Shown here one piece after another: positions 1-6,988 of a stretch of DNA of 64,000 bases. Source of the stretch: JBJYIN01 sp046237015 (GTDB taxonomy: Bacteria > Pseudomonadota > Gammaproteobacteria > Enterobacterales > Enterobacteriaceae). Every line of letters begins with the position of its first letter. Within the stretch, counting starts at the first letter, position 1. The DNA is taken from positions 159,563 to 223,562 of the forward strand of contig NZ_JBJYIN010000007.1 of assembly GCF_046237015.1 (NCBI RefSeq). The letters run 5' to 3'. The notes below the pieces were generated by a model, which did not search any database, was not told the DNA's origin, and saw only the letters and a program-made list of their open reading frames with translations. The translations under genes were made by a program, and so were the position numbers.

Positions 1-434
1 CGGGAAAAGCCGGGTTATCACCGGGAACGCTGACTTATCGCTACAGTAGTATTGAAATGCTACTGAATCGTGCATTCGCTTACATGGTCGATGGTATTTC
101 TCGCGAATTCCGTGTCCGTCTGGAACAGGCTAAAGATATAGATGGCGCGCGTGAAGCCGTGGTCGATCTGATCTGTGGGGATATTTGGGCGACACCTCGG
201 CATCTGACGTTAAGTTTTGAACTTTATGCGCTGGCATCGCGTAAAGAAGAATACCGACTGATATTGCAAGAGTGGATGACACGTAGCAGGGAATCACTTC
301 ATCTCCATTTTAGTATTGCTACCGCTTGTTCTCTGGATGCAATGATAGAAGGATATACCATTCATAACTACTTGAATAACGACGTTGTTAGCCGTGAGGA
401 TATATTGGACACGGTGGTGAAACTGACGTCCTGA
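1..434 (+). CDS. TetR-family regulator, 5' end outside window
   Basis: The reading frame is open from base 3, so the gene begins before the window. The first visible residues (KAGLSPGTLTYRY, then a charged stretch and MLLNRAF) match the recognition helix and following segment of a TetR DNA-binding domain. The rest is the helical ligand-binding and dimerisation domain, ending with the TGA at 432-434. The ATG at 57 is internal to this frame, not the start. The next gene, 117 bp downstream on the same strand, is a YbjJ-type transporter; in E. coli ybjJ is next to a TetR gene (ybjK/rcdA), so this may be its counterpart and may control the transporter. Family assignment is firm, the ligand is unknown. 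Confidence 0.8.
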   Translation, partial: GKAGLSPGTLTYRYSSIEMLLNRAFAYMVDGISREFRVRLEQAKDIDGAREAVVDLICGDIWATPRHLTLSFELYALASRKEEYRLILQEWMTRSRESLHLHFSIATACSLDAMIEGYTIHNYLNNDVVSREDILDTVVKLTS

Positions 435-551
435 CACTATATTTCACGTTTTTCCTATTGATAAAGTGCGTAATGAAACTGGTGTAAAATCGGTTGTATT
501 CGTGCGATAGTTATTCGTACAAATGTACGAATTCTGTTTAAAGACGAGAAC

Positions 552-1751
552 ATGGCCACTAAACCTGTCATTAATAAATTAGCGCTGTTCGGATTGATGT
601 TTTTACCGGGCTTCAGTTGGGCAACGTGGGTCACCCGAACGCCTGTGATGCGCGATGTCTTGAATGCTTCAACGGAAACCATGGGAATGATTCTTTTTGG
701 TTTTTCATGTGGATCTATGCTTGGTGTGTTGAGCGCTGGAAAAATTATTAATGTTTTCGGTATTCGTAAAACCATGTCGGGTGGTTTTCTGTTTCTCCTG
801 TTTGGCTTGCTGGTGCTTGCCGTATCTCTTTCTATTCGTAGTACGCCCTGCGCGTTTATCGGGCTGTTATTTTTCGGCACGGGAATTAGCCTGGTAGATA
901 TCGCGGTTAATATTGAAGGTACGGCGTTCGAGCAACATTTAAAGAAAAGCCTGATGACGACGCTGCATGGTTTTTTTAGTTTGGGGACATTGATCGGCGC
1001 ATTGGCAGGCATGATGATGACGGCTTTGGATGTTAATACCACTTTCCATTTTGCTATGGTTTTTGTTTTCGCGTTGCTGGCGGCCGTAGTGTTCATGCGT
1101 CAGATGCCATGGCTGAGCGATCAGGCCAGCGCCCGACAAGAAGCGAAAGGCGACTACAAGACCCAGGTTTTCAATGAACTGAAGGATCGACGCCTATTGG
1201 TTTTAGGCGTGGTTATTCTGGCAATGGCGCTTGCGGAAGGTTCTGCAAACGACTGGTTGCCGTTGTTGATGATCGATGGTCATCATTTTGGGCATACTGC
1301 GGGAACGCTGGTTTATGTTGGGTTCACCGCAGGTATGACATTAGGCCGTTTTGCTGGCGGATTCTTTGTTGATCGTTATGGCAAAGTCAATATGCTCAGA
1401 TTCAGCGCGGCTTCTGCTGCAATCGGACTGGTATTGGTGATCTTTTCTGATGCTCAGTGGCTGGCAGCGGCAGCGGTGGTTTTTTGGGGAATCGGTGCAT
1501 CATTAGGTTTCCCGTTGACGATTTCCGCAGCAGGAAGTGGAGAAAACAGTGCGGTACGCGTTACTATTGCCGCGACGCTTGGTTACTTTGCGTTTCTTGT
1601 TGGGCCACCTGCGTTGGGCTTTATCGGCGAGGTCGCTGGGCTACGGATCGCCATGCTGCCGGTGCTCGTTATGGTGATACTGGCCTTTGTCTGTTCTTCC
1701 TCGGCGCGTGATGAGCGTACGGGCAGAACGGCACCTGAAACTTCATGCTGA
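552..1751 (+). CDS. ybjJ: YbjJ-type MFS transporter
   Basis: Inner-membrane major facilitator protein of 399 residues with about twelve hydrophobic segments. The N-terminal motif FLPGFSWATWVTRTPVMRD and the central AEGSANDWLPLLMIDGH (near residue 225) are characteristic of the YbjJ subfamily as I know it from E. coli. A GSMLG segment and the GFPLTISAA motif in the second half also fit. The start ATG at 552 has a modest AAGACGAGA ribosome site. The gene follows a TetR regulator and precedes yaeF by 30 bp, so yaeF could be co-transcribed. The substrate is not known; a fucose- or drug-type permease has been suggested for relatives, but nothing here decides it. Confidence 0.85.
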   Translation: MATKPVINKLALFGLMFLPGFSWATWVTRTPVMRDVLNASTETMGMILFGFSCGSMLGVLSAGKIINVFGIRKTMSGGFLFLLFGLLVLAVSLSIRSTPCAFIGLLFFGTGISLVDIAVNIEGTAFEQHLKKSLMTTLHGFFSLGTLIGALAGMMMTALDVNTTFHFAMVFVFALLAAVVFMRQMPWLSDQASARQEAKGDYKTQVFNELKDRRLLVLGVVILAMALAEGSANDWLPLLMIDGHHFGHTAGTLVYVGFTAGMTLGRFAGGFFVDRYGKVNMLRFSAASAAIGLVLVIFSDAQWLAAAAVVFWGIGASLGFPLTISAAGSGENSAVRVTIAATLGYFAFLVGPPALGFIGEVAGLRIAMLPVLVMVILAFVCSSSARDERTGRTAPETSC

Positions 1752-1781
1752 TATTAAAGGATTTTTACAGAAAGGATTATT

Positions 1782-2591
1782 ATGCGACTTCGTATTCGTC
1801 CGGTATTGATAGCCGCCTCTGCCTCTTTATTTTTAATCAGTTGTACGATGGATGTGGCGCTGCCGACCCGAGAACCATCTGTGTCAGGTCAACCTGCTGG
1901 CATTACTTTTCAGAGAATGAGTTCTGCTCCCCGGCAATCGGTGAAAGATATTCAGGAAGCCGATCTTAAGCCTGGCGATTTACTGCTTTCCTCAACCATC
2001 GGTCTGACATCTGTTGGGATCCGTCTTTTCAGTACGTCCGCTGTGAGCCATGTAGCTATATATATTGGTGAAGGCGAAGTGGCGGAGGCGGTTGGTTCCG
2101 GCGTACAAATTGTTACCCTGCAAGAAGCAATGGATCATAGTAATAAACTCTTCGCATTGCGCATGCCAACCTTGACAGAAGAGCAGGCTAAAACCATCCG
2201 GGCATTTAGCCAACAGAAGATAGGTAGCCGTTACAATTACAGGGGCATCATTGAAATGGCTCCATTTATGGTAACGAAGCAGCTTTGTTCATTGAACCCT
2301 TTTTCTAAAGAATTTCGGCAGCAGTGTGTACAAGGCATGGCTGCGGCGCAGTTAAGCACACCTACGGGTGAAGAAGCATCCAGCTACTTTTGCTCACAGT
2401 TTGTGATTGCTGCGTTTGAACATGCAGGAAATCCGCTGACGGTAGCATCGGCAGGCTGGGTCAGCCCTTCAGATTTACTGCATATGCGGGAAGGGGATAT
2501 TGCAACGTTAGCGCCGAATACTGAGTTGGATTATGTTGGCCATATTAAGCCAGGTATTTATCTCAGTGCCAGACGGCTCATCGGCATGTGA
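1782..2591 (+). CDS. yaeF: YaeF-type lipoprotein, permuted papain-like fold
   Basis: A 269-residue lipoprotein. A positively charged N-terminus and hydrophobic stretch end in the lipobox LISC with Cys21, so it should be processed by signal peptidase II. The mature part has the circularly permuted NlpC/P60 arrangement: a KPGDLLL strand, His90 in SHVAIYIG, and a late Cys204 in YFCSQFV. These are the expected catalytic His and Cys. The family (YaeF/YiiX) is predicted to hydrolyse or transfer amide or ester bonds at the envelope; the natural substrate is not established. AAAGGA lies in front of the start. Length is close to the E. coli protein. Confidence 0.87.
   Translation: MRLRIRPVLIAASASLFLISCTMDVALPTREPSVSGQPAGITFQRMSSAPRQSVKDIQEADLKPGDLLLSSTIGLTSVGIRLFSTSAVSHVAIYIGEGEVAEAVGSGVQIVTLQEAMDHSNKLFALRMPTLTEEQAKTIRAFSQQKIGSRYNYRGIIEMAPFMVTKQLCSLNPFSKEFRQQCVQGMAAAQLSTPTGEEASSYFCSQFVIAAFEHAGNPLTVASAGWVSPSDLLHMREGDIATLAPNTELDYVGHIKPGIYLSARRLIGM
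2488..2495 (+). other. KOPS (FtsK orienting sequence), left of dif
   Basis: GGGAAGGG on the plus strand inside yaeF. It matches the KOPS octamer GGGNAGGG and points rightward, toward the dif site at 5152. KOPS load and orient FtsK translocase so that it moves to dif. Confidence 0.6.
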
Positions 2592-2624
2592 TGCGTACTG
2601 CGTAAGGCATTTTTACGATCAAAC

Positions 2625-2669
2625 TTGTGCACAAATCAACCATATGGTTATAATAATATGACCATATGG
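2625..2669 (+). promoter_or_regulatory. Xre/RES promoter with paired CCATATGG operators
   Basis: A -10 box TATAAT (2649-2654) lies 18 bp after a possible -35 TTGTGC (2625-2630), the latter inside the perfect palindrome TTGTGCACAA (2625-2634). The -10 is bracketed by the perfect palindrome AACCATATGGTT (2638-2649) and a second CCATATGG copy (2662-2669), which runs into the ribosome site. This geometry fits autorepression by the Xre-type antitoxin. The motif pair is seen directly; binding is inferred. Confidence 0.6.
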
Positions 2670-2677
2670 AGGGATTA

Positions 2678-3124
2678 ATGATGAAATTATTTACCCCGAC
2701 GTTACCCGCTAAAACACCGGACAACCTCTGGCGATATGCCGGGCTCAACCATGCCGATGGTATTATGCTGGTTGATGAGATCGACAAGGGCTTGGAAGGT
2801 GAGGTAGCGAGCCGCATTGTTTCATGGGCGCAAATTACTCAAGCTGACCTTCGCCGTATGACCGGTATTCCAAGCACAACCTTTAGCCGTAGCAGCAAAA
2901 CACGTTTTAGTCCTGACCAAAGCGAACGTATCGTGCGTTTTATTCGTGTGTTTGATAAGGCGGTTGATTTATTTGAAGGCGATAAAATCAAAGCACTAGA
3001 ATGGCTCAATGAACCAAGCCGGGCGTTGGGATGGAAGCAGCCGTCTGAATTGTTATCCTCTGAATCTGGTGCCTATGAAGTAATGAGGCTCATCACGCGC
3101 CTGGAACATGGGGTCTATTCTTGA
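2678..3124 (+). CDS. Xre/MbcA/ParS-type antitoxin of RES pair
   Basis: A cytoplasmic protein of about 148 residues. A helix-turn-helix-like segment (AQITQADLRRMTGIPSTTFSR) is followed by the C-terminal DUF2384 toxin-binding domain, with ALEWLNEPSRALGW and a final EVMRLITRLEHGVYS that fits the toxin-blocking tail. The frame also has an ATG at 2666, but GGAGGG at 2668-2673 must be the ribosome site, so translation starts at 2678 or 2681. The stop overlaps the TTG start of the downstream RES toxin (TTGA), implying translational coupling. By family knowledge it neutralises the toxin and represses its own promoter, which carries two CCATATGG palindromes. Confidence 0.88.
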   Translation: MMKLFTPTLPAKTPDNLWRYAGLNHADGIMLVDEIDKGLEGEVASRIVSWAQITQADLRRMTGIPSTTFSRSSKTRFSPDQSERIVRFIRVFDKAVDLFEGDKIKALEWLNEPSRALGWKQPSELLSSESGAYEVMRLITRLEHGVYS

Positions 3125-3579
3125 TCGTTTATCGCCTCACCAAAACTCGCTACTTGTATACAGCCTGGTCAGGGCAGGGAGCAAAAGAAGCTGGAGGGCG
3201 CTGGAACAGCATTGGGATGGCGATGATTTACGCATCGGGTACTGCGTCACTCTCAATGCTGGAAACGCTAGTGCATCTTCACGCAGCGAACCTGCTTGAC
3301 TCCTATACCTTGTTGTCTGTCGATATCGCGGAGGCGCTGATCCAGACTATCGATGAATCACAATTGCCAAGTGATTGGGGGGCATCTAAAGCTCCCTCGG
3401 AATTAGCCAGTATAGGCGATCAATGGCTTAGTAGTGGTACTTCTGTCGCATTGCGTGTTCCCAGTGCATTATCACCCGTTGAATATAATTTTTTACTTAA
3501 TCCCACACACCCCGCGTTTCAGAAAATGGTAAATGACGCAGTGCATATTAATTTCAAGTTTGACGAACGACTGAAATAA
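3121..3579 (+). CDS. RES-domain NAD+-degrading toxin
   Basis: A 152-residue RES toxin. The three namesake residues can be placed at Arg5 (VYRLTK), Glu48 (MLETLVH) and a Ser near residue 115 (VPSALSPVEYNFLLNP). The GGRWNS and MIYAS motifs near residues 25-40 are also typical. Family members such as MbcT and Res degrade NAD+ and stop growth unless bound by the Xre partner. It starts at TTG 3121, overlapping the antitoxin stop by the TTGA quartet. The reading frame is full length and all key residues are present, so it is probably active. This is the second gene of a two-gene operon. Confidence 0.9.
   Translation: MIVYRLTKTRYLYTAWSGQGAKEAGGRWNSIGMAMIYASGTASLSMLETLVHLHAANLLDSYTLLSVDIAEALIQTIDESQLPSDWGASKAPSELASIGDQWLSSGTSVALRVPSALSPVEYNFLLNPTHPAFQKMVNDAVHINFKFDERLK
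3172..3179 (+). other. KOPS, left of dif
   Basis: GGGCAGGG on the plus strand inside the RES toxin gene, pointing rightward to dif about 2 kb away. Confidence 0.6.
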
Positions 3580-3626
3580 CGTTGTGTCACCAGTTTTACA
3601 CAAACTGAATAACTGATAGATTATAT

Positions 3627-3668
3627 ATTCATATAGCTATTCATTAACCTATTCATTAAGTGATTCAT
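3627..3668 (+). promoter_or_regulatory. Four ATTCAT repeats at 12-bp spacing before yjjJ
   Basis: ATTCAT occurs at 3627, 3639, 3651 and 3663, exactly 12 bp apart, ending 4 bp before the start codon. The middle units share ATTCATTAA. Such short phased direct repeats just upstream of a gene for a DNA-binding protein suggest an operator bound by its own helix-turn-helix domain. The repeats are seen directly; the function is inferred. Confidence 0.6.
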
Positions 3669-3672
3669 AGCG

Positions 3673-4977
3673 ATGATAAATCGATCTGACATGATACGCC
3701 AATTGCTACGCCATGAACCAATGAGCGTAAGGCAACTAATTGATATTATGGAAATTAGTCAGCCTACCATTTCACGGGATTTAAAAGCGCTTGGTGATGA
3801 TGTCGTTCGAATTGGATCGGGGCCATCTATTCAATATGCTTTATGCGACGTTTTTCGCGGGTTTCGTTCCGCCCCCGTTTACCGCATAACCGAAGAAGGG
3901 CAAGTAAAATCACTTGGTAAACTCATTCCGGTTCATCCCAGCGGATTTGTCATGGAGCAGTCTGACAAAGTGAGTCTTTATAGCGATGGGCTACCATGGT
4001 GGCTATTTGACATGAGACCACAGGGATATCTGGGACGCGCGTATGCATCAACCTATTCAGCCGAGCTTGGCTTATCGCCTAATCCAGAAGATTGGTCAGA
4101 CACTGATGTTATTAGAGCCTTACTCGCTCATGGGCACGATGCTGTGGGGAATTTATTAATAGGGGAACAGGCAAGAAACCAGTTTCTGGAGATGGCGTTG
4201 CCTACACCAGTTGATCGAGCCACAACATATCCCACGCTGGCGTTGGCTGCTAGCTCCGGTGAAGTGCCTGGTTCATCTGCTGGAGGCGAACAACCAAAAT
4301 TTTGCACCTACACGGAACGTGGTCATGTGATAGTGAAATTCACGGCTCTGGACGATAACCCAATAAGCGAACGTTGGCGCGACCTGCTACAGGCCGAACA
4401 TCTTGCGTTAAAAGTGCTGGGAGTAGAGACAGAAGTATTTGATTTTGGAGGACAACGCTTCCTAGAGATCCCCCGGTTCGACCGTGTAGGTCAACTGAGC
4501 CGTATAGGTATCGTTTCTTTACGGGCGCTGGAGGCAGAATTTGTCGGTCGGGCAAGGGATTCCTGGCCCATTCTGGTTAATGAACTGGTTAAGCTGGGGC
4601 TTGTTCATCCTGAAGCAGCTATTGGCACAGCAAGGCTTTGGGCGTTTGGAATGTTGATCGGCAATACTGACATGCACCACGGTAATCTATCGTTTATCAG
4701 TAGCCATGGTCATCCGTACCACCTTGCACCAGCCTACGACATTCTGCCAATGGGTTTTGCCCCGAAATCAGGTGGCGGAATAGTGAATACACTTCGACCG
4801 GTGACATTACTTGAAGTGATTAGCGGGGAAATATGGCAGGAAACACTAGAACTGGCTGAGAACTTTTTTTCTTTAGCCAGGGATTGCGGCCGTTTTTCCG
4901 TCAATTTTGGTCCATGCCTTATGGCGTTGCGTAGCCACCTTGACGAAGTTAGATCGCGTATAGCGCGCTTGGGATAA
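3673..4977 (+). CDS. yjjJ: YjjJ-type HTH-HipA fusion kinase
   Basis: A 434-residue protein fusing an N-terminal winged helix (residues 1-50, MSVRQLIDIMEISQPTISRD) to a HipA-type Ser/Thr kinase. The kinase shows the Gly-rich GSSAGGEQPKF, the ATP-binding Lys in VIVKFTA, IPRFDR, a catalytic loop GNTDMHHGN with Asp333, and the metal-binding Asp356 in AYDILPM. E. coli YjjJ has the same domain order. Unlike hipBA there is no separate HipB gene beside it; the fused HTH probably does that job. No good ribosome site precedes ATG 3673, so expression may be weak. Four ATTCAT repeats lie immediately upstream and dif lies 175 bp downstream. Kinase target unknown. Confidence 0.88.
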   Translation: MINRSDMIRQLLRHEPMSVRQLIDIMEISQPTISRDLKALGDDVVRIGSGPSIQYALCDVFRGFRSAPVYRITEEGQVKSLGKLIPVHPSGFVMEQSDKVSLYSDGLPWWLFDMRPQGYLGRAYASTYSAELGLSPNPEDWSDTDVIRALLAHGHDAVGNLLIGEQARNQFLEMALPTPVDRATTYPTLALAASSGEVPGSSAGGEQPKFCTYTERGHVIVKFTALDDNPISERWRDLLQAEHLALKVLGVETEVFDFGGQRFLEIPRFDRVGQLSRIGIVSLRALEAEFVGRARDSWPILVNELVKLGLVHPEAAIGTARLWAFGMLIGNTDMHHGNLSFISSHGHPYHLAPAYDILPMGFAPKSGGGIVNTLRPVTLLEVISGEIWQETLELAENFFSLARDCGRFSVNFGPCLMALRSHLDEVRSRIARLG

Positions 4978-5151
4978 TACTCGACATTCGTCAGAGAAAA
5001 GAAAAACTGCGCAATGCGCTTCCTGCAAAGCGTGTTTTATCTGCGGCGCGTTGAACAAGCGCTTTAAGTGATTATGGCTGAAGACAAGAGAACGCATCAG
5101 CGATAACGAATCACGCTGGCCAGAACGCCAGATTTTGCCTCCTTGTCCATT

Positions 5152-5179
5152 GGTTCGCATAATGTATATTATGTTAAAT
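5152..5179 (+). other. dif, XerCD chromosome-dimer resolution site
   Basis: The 28 bp consist of a XerC arm GGTTCGCATAA (5152-5162), a central TGTATA (5163-5168) and a XerD arm TTATGTTAAAT (5169-5179). Compared with the E. coli dif that I know, only the fourth base differs (T for G in the outer XerC arm). XerC and XerD act here, activated by FtsK, to resolve chromosome dimers. KOPS octamers on both sides converge on this position, which independently supports the call. Confidence 0.95.
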
Positions 5180-5263
5180 AACATGCGGTGATAAATAACT
5201 TCATATGTACCCATGGCTTTGGCCCTGCCTTCCACATTCTTTGTATTAGATTGAGAGTACAAT

Positions 5264-5465
5264 TTATTTCCATTTAGGTTTCACATCCATCAGGCGTTGA
5301 CGTCCCTCAACATTTTGCACAGGCGCTTCAAGCAGTTCAATAAAAGACTGATAACAGGCATCGTCCAAGACGAACACACGTTGATCCAGAATGATATTCT
5401 GGGCCTCATCTAGCGCGGATATTAATTTGCTTATCTCGAGTCGGCTTACGGACGCTGGTTTGCAT
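5264..5465 (-). pseudogene. Relic of TacA-type (DUF1778) antitoxin
   Basis: On the minus strand an ATG at 5465, preceded by GGAG, opens with MQTSVRKPTRDKQINIRA, the start of a DUF1778 ribbon-helix-helix antitoxin, then hits TGA. A frame shifted by a base continues with EAQNIILDQRVFVLDDACYQ and later ELLEAPVQ and a basic tail, ending with TAA at 5264-5266; this is the C-terminal toxin-binding part of the same family. The middle (roughly 30-40 residues) is missing, so an internal deletion destroyed the gene. No GNAT toxin partner remains beside it. It marks a former TacAT-type module close to dif. Confidence 0.8.
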
Positions 5466-5627
5466 GGGATTCTCCAGTTGGTAACAAATTGCTATACGAA
5501 ATTTAATCTGCTATCGCTGAAAAGTCTGAATGATTCGCATGTTTCTCAAACTGGATTAGCTATTGTCGTTGAGTTAACGAGAGATGGCATTTTCTTTACA
5601 GATGTGCGGATAAACCGTAGGTTGCTT

Positions 5628-5635
5628 CCCTGCCC
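5628..5635 (-). other. KOPS, right of dif
   Basis: CCCTGCCC on the plus strand, that is GGGCAGGG on the minus strand, pointing left toward dif about 450 bp away. Together with the octamers at 2488 and 3172 it brackets the polarity switch. Confidence 0.6.
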
Positions 5636-5652
5636 CAATTTTGCTCCAGCGC

Positions 5653-6516
5653 CTAAATAACCGCAGCAATACAAAGTTCTTCGCTTTCCGCTAGCTGTGT
5701 TTTTAAAACGGATTGCTCAACCTGATGGCAAGCGCGTTCGGTTGCATCTGATAACGAATAGCCTTTTAAAATCCAGGCGGTTAATTCGGCAGAAAAAAGA
5801 TCACCGGTTCCTTTTGGTGAAATGGGTAATCTGGCATGTTTAATGACGGTCGCTTCATCTCTAGTCACACAAATAACATGGATATTTTTTGTATCCACCG
5901 CCCCTGCTGCACTGGTCACAACCACCCATTGAGTATTTCCCCGAAGCAAGGTTTGGGCAGCGGAAATAGTCTCTTCTGTGCTGCTGATTGTTTTTCCGCA
6001 CAAACATGCTAACTCAAATGCATTTGGCGTTAATCCGGTAGCCATGGGTAGCAGATACTGGCGATAATATTCGTTTATTTCCTCACTGACGTAGTAACCA
6101 CAGTCGGTGTCGCCCATGACAGGATCAAGAATAACCTGAATATCTTTATTGATGGTCCGAACAATATTCAGCCATTCGGCAAGTGGTTTTACCAATACAG
6201 GTGAACCAATATAACCAATGACGATAGCTTTGACGTATTTTAGCCCATCTCGTTCGAGCAGGCCTTTAAGAAAGCCTTCAAACCATTCAACAGGAACGTT
6301 ACCACCATAACAGGTCGGATAATGTGGTGTATTGCTGAGGATGACGGTTGGTACAAATGAAACCCGTAAGCCGTGCTGCATTAAAGCCGGAACGGCAATA
6401 CTGTTTCCGACGCAACCATAAATGACCTGTGATTGGATAGAGATAACGTCATATTTCGCTGGACCAGCGAAATGGCCACTGTGTTCAGGGTTTGGAGTTA
6501 TTGGCACATGTTTCAC
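5653..6516 (-). CDS. pdxK: Pyridoxal/pyridoxine/pyridoxamine kinase
   Basis: A ribokinase-fold kinase of 287 residues that phosphorylates B6 vitamers with ATP in the salvage pathway to PLP. The IQSQVIYGCVGNSIAVPALMQHG segment (shown here only by its start IQSQVIYG), the substrate motif SNTPHYPTCYGG, the DPVMGD loop and the anion-hole/catalytic LPISPKGTGDLF motif are all present. It resembles E. coli PdxK more than PdxY because of the longer N-terminus. The start is GTG at 6516 with AAGGAA in front. It overlaps the stop of a small upstream ORF by GTGA. The divergent neighbour is a PLP-dependent aminotransferase, so the pair makes biochemical sense. Confidence 0.92.
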   Translation of the reverse strand: MKHVPITPNPEHSGHFAGPAKYDVISIQSQVIYGCVGNSIAVPALMQHGLRVSFVPTVILSNTPHYPTCYGGNVPVEWFEGFLKGLLERDGLKYVKAIVIGYIGSPVLVKPLAEWLNIVRTINKDIQVILDPVMGDTDCGYYVSEEINEYYRQYLLPMATGLTPNAFELACLCGKTISSTEETISAAQTLLRGNTQWVVVTSAAGAVDTKNIHVICVTRDEATVIKHARLPISPKGTGDLFSAELTAWILKGYSLSDATERACHQVEQSVLKTQLAESEELCIAAVI

Positions 6517-6740
6517 TGTAATTCCTTACTTATTGCAATGAGTTTCGATAAATCGATGCGTGAGTTCATCATATTTTTTCTCAGACCATGTAGCATTTTT
6601 ATTGGTTTCCAGAGTGAAAACACTGCTTCCTTGATCTCGCTTGTCTCTATGCATTTTCTTATCTGATTAACGAAAGAAACCCAAAAAAGAAGTGCGGGCA
6701 AGGCTATCGCTTGGTTATCGCTCAAATGTTGCATCATCAT
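6513..6740 (-). CDS. Small hypothetical protein coupled to pdxK
   Basis: A small protein of about 75 residues if it starts at the ATG at 6740, which has AAAGGG just upstream; a longer frame opens at 6776. It carries one hydrophobic stretch (AIALPALLFWVSFV) and a basic C-terminal half. I do not recognise a family. The reason to take it as real is the context: its TGA overlaps the GTG start of pdxK by four bases, the usual sign of translational coupling, and nothing else occupies the strand. It could equally be a short leader reading frame that sets pdxK expression. Confidence 0.4.
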   Translation of the reverse strand: MMMQHLSDNQAIALPALLFWVSFVNQIRKCIETSEIKEAVFSLWKPIKMLHGLRKNMMNSRIDLSKLIAISKELQ

Positions 6741-6988
6741 GATCCCTTTGCGTGTTAAATGTGCAGCCATGTTCATTCGTGCATGATAATCACCCAGTGA
6801 ATAAATGAATTTATTTTATCTTTTCAGGGCCAATAGAAGAACGTGAGTTTCCCTGCTTTGGGCACCATTATCATGGATGGAATATTATTCCATTTTTTTA
6901 TAAAGGATGAGATAGCTTGTCGTAATAAAAACTGGCGCGCTTTGTGCTTTATCTCTCCTGCCATTATGTAACTAAGGAGAGTGTTTTG

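Larger units (their letters stand above)
4978..5652. other. Gene-poor terminus segment with dif and antitoxin relic
   Basis: Between yjjJ and pdxK I see no intact gene. The stretch holds the dif site (5152-5179), a decayed DUF1778 antitoxin on the minus strand (5264-5465) and a KOPS octamer (5628-5635). The minus-strand frame 4873-5262 runs across dif and into the 3' end of yjjJ and resembles nothing I know. The remainder looks like unconstrained sequence. Confidence 0.6.

Noticed and set aside
455..1096. Minus-strand 213-codon frame opposite ybjJ
   Set aside because: Antisense shadow of a well-supported transporter gene with no family resemblance.
3582..3603. TTGTGT / ACACAA inverted repeat after the RES gene
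   Set aside because: Short stem with a 10-base loop and no T-run; not convincing as a terminator.
4873..5262. Minus-strand frame of 129 codons across dif
   Set aside because: It overlaps the 3' end of yjjJ and the whole dif site, has no recognisable domain and no convincing ribosome site; the open frame is probably chance.
5391..5660. Plus-strand frame of 89 codons downstream of dif
   Set aside because: It is antisense to the antitoxin relic at its start, has no ribosome site and an unremarkable composition.
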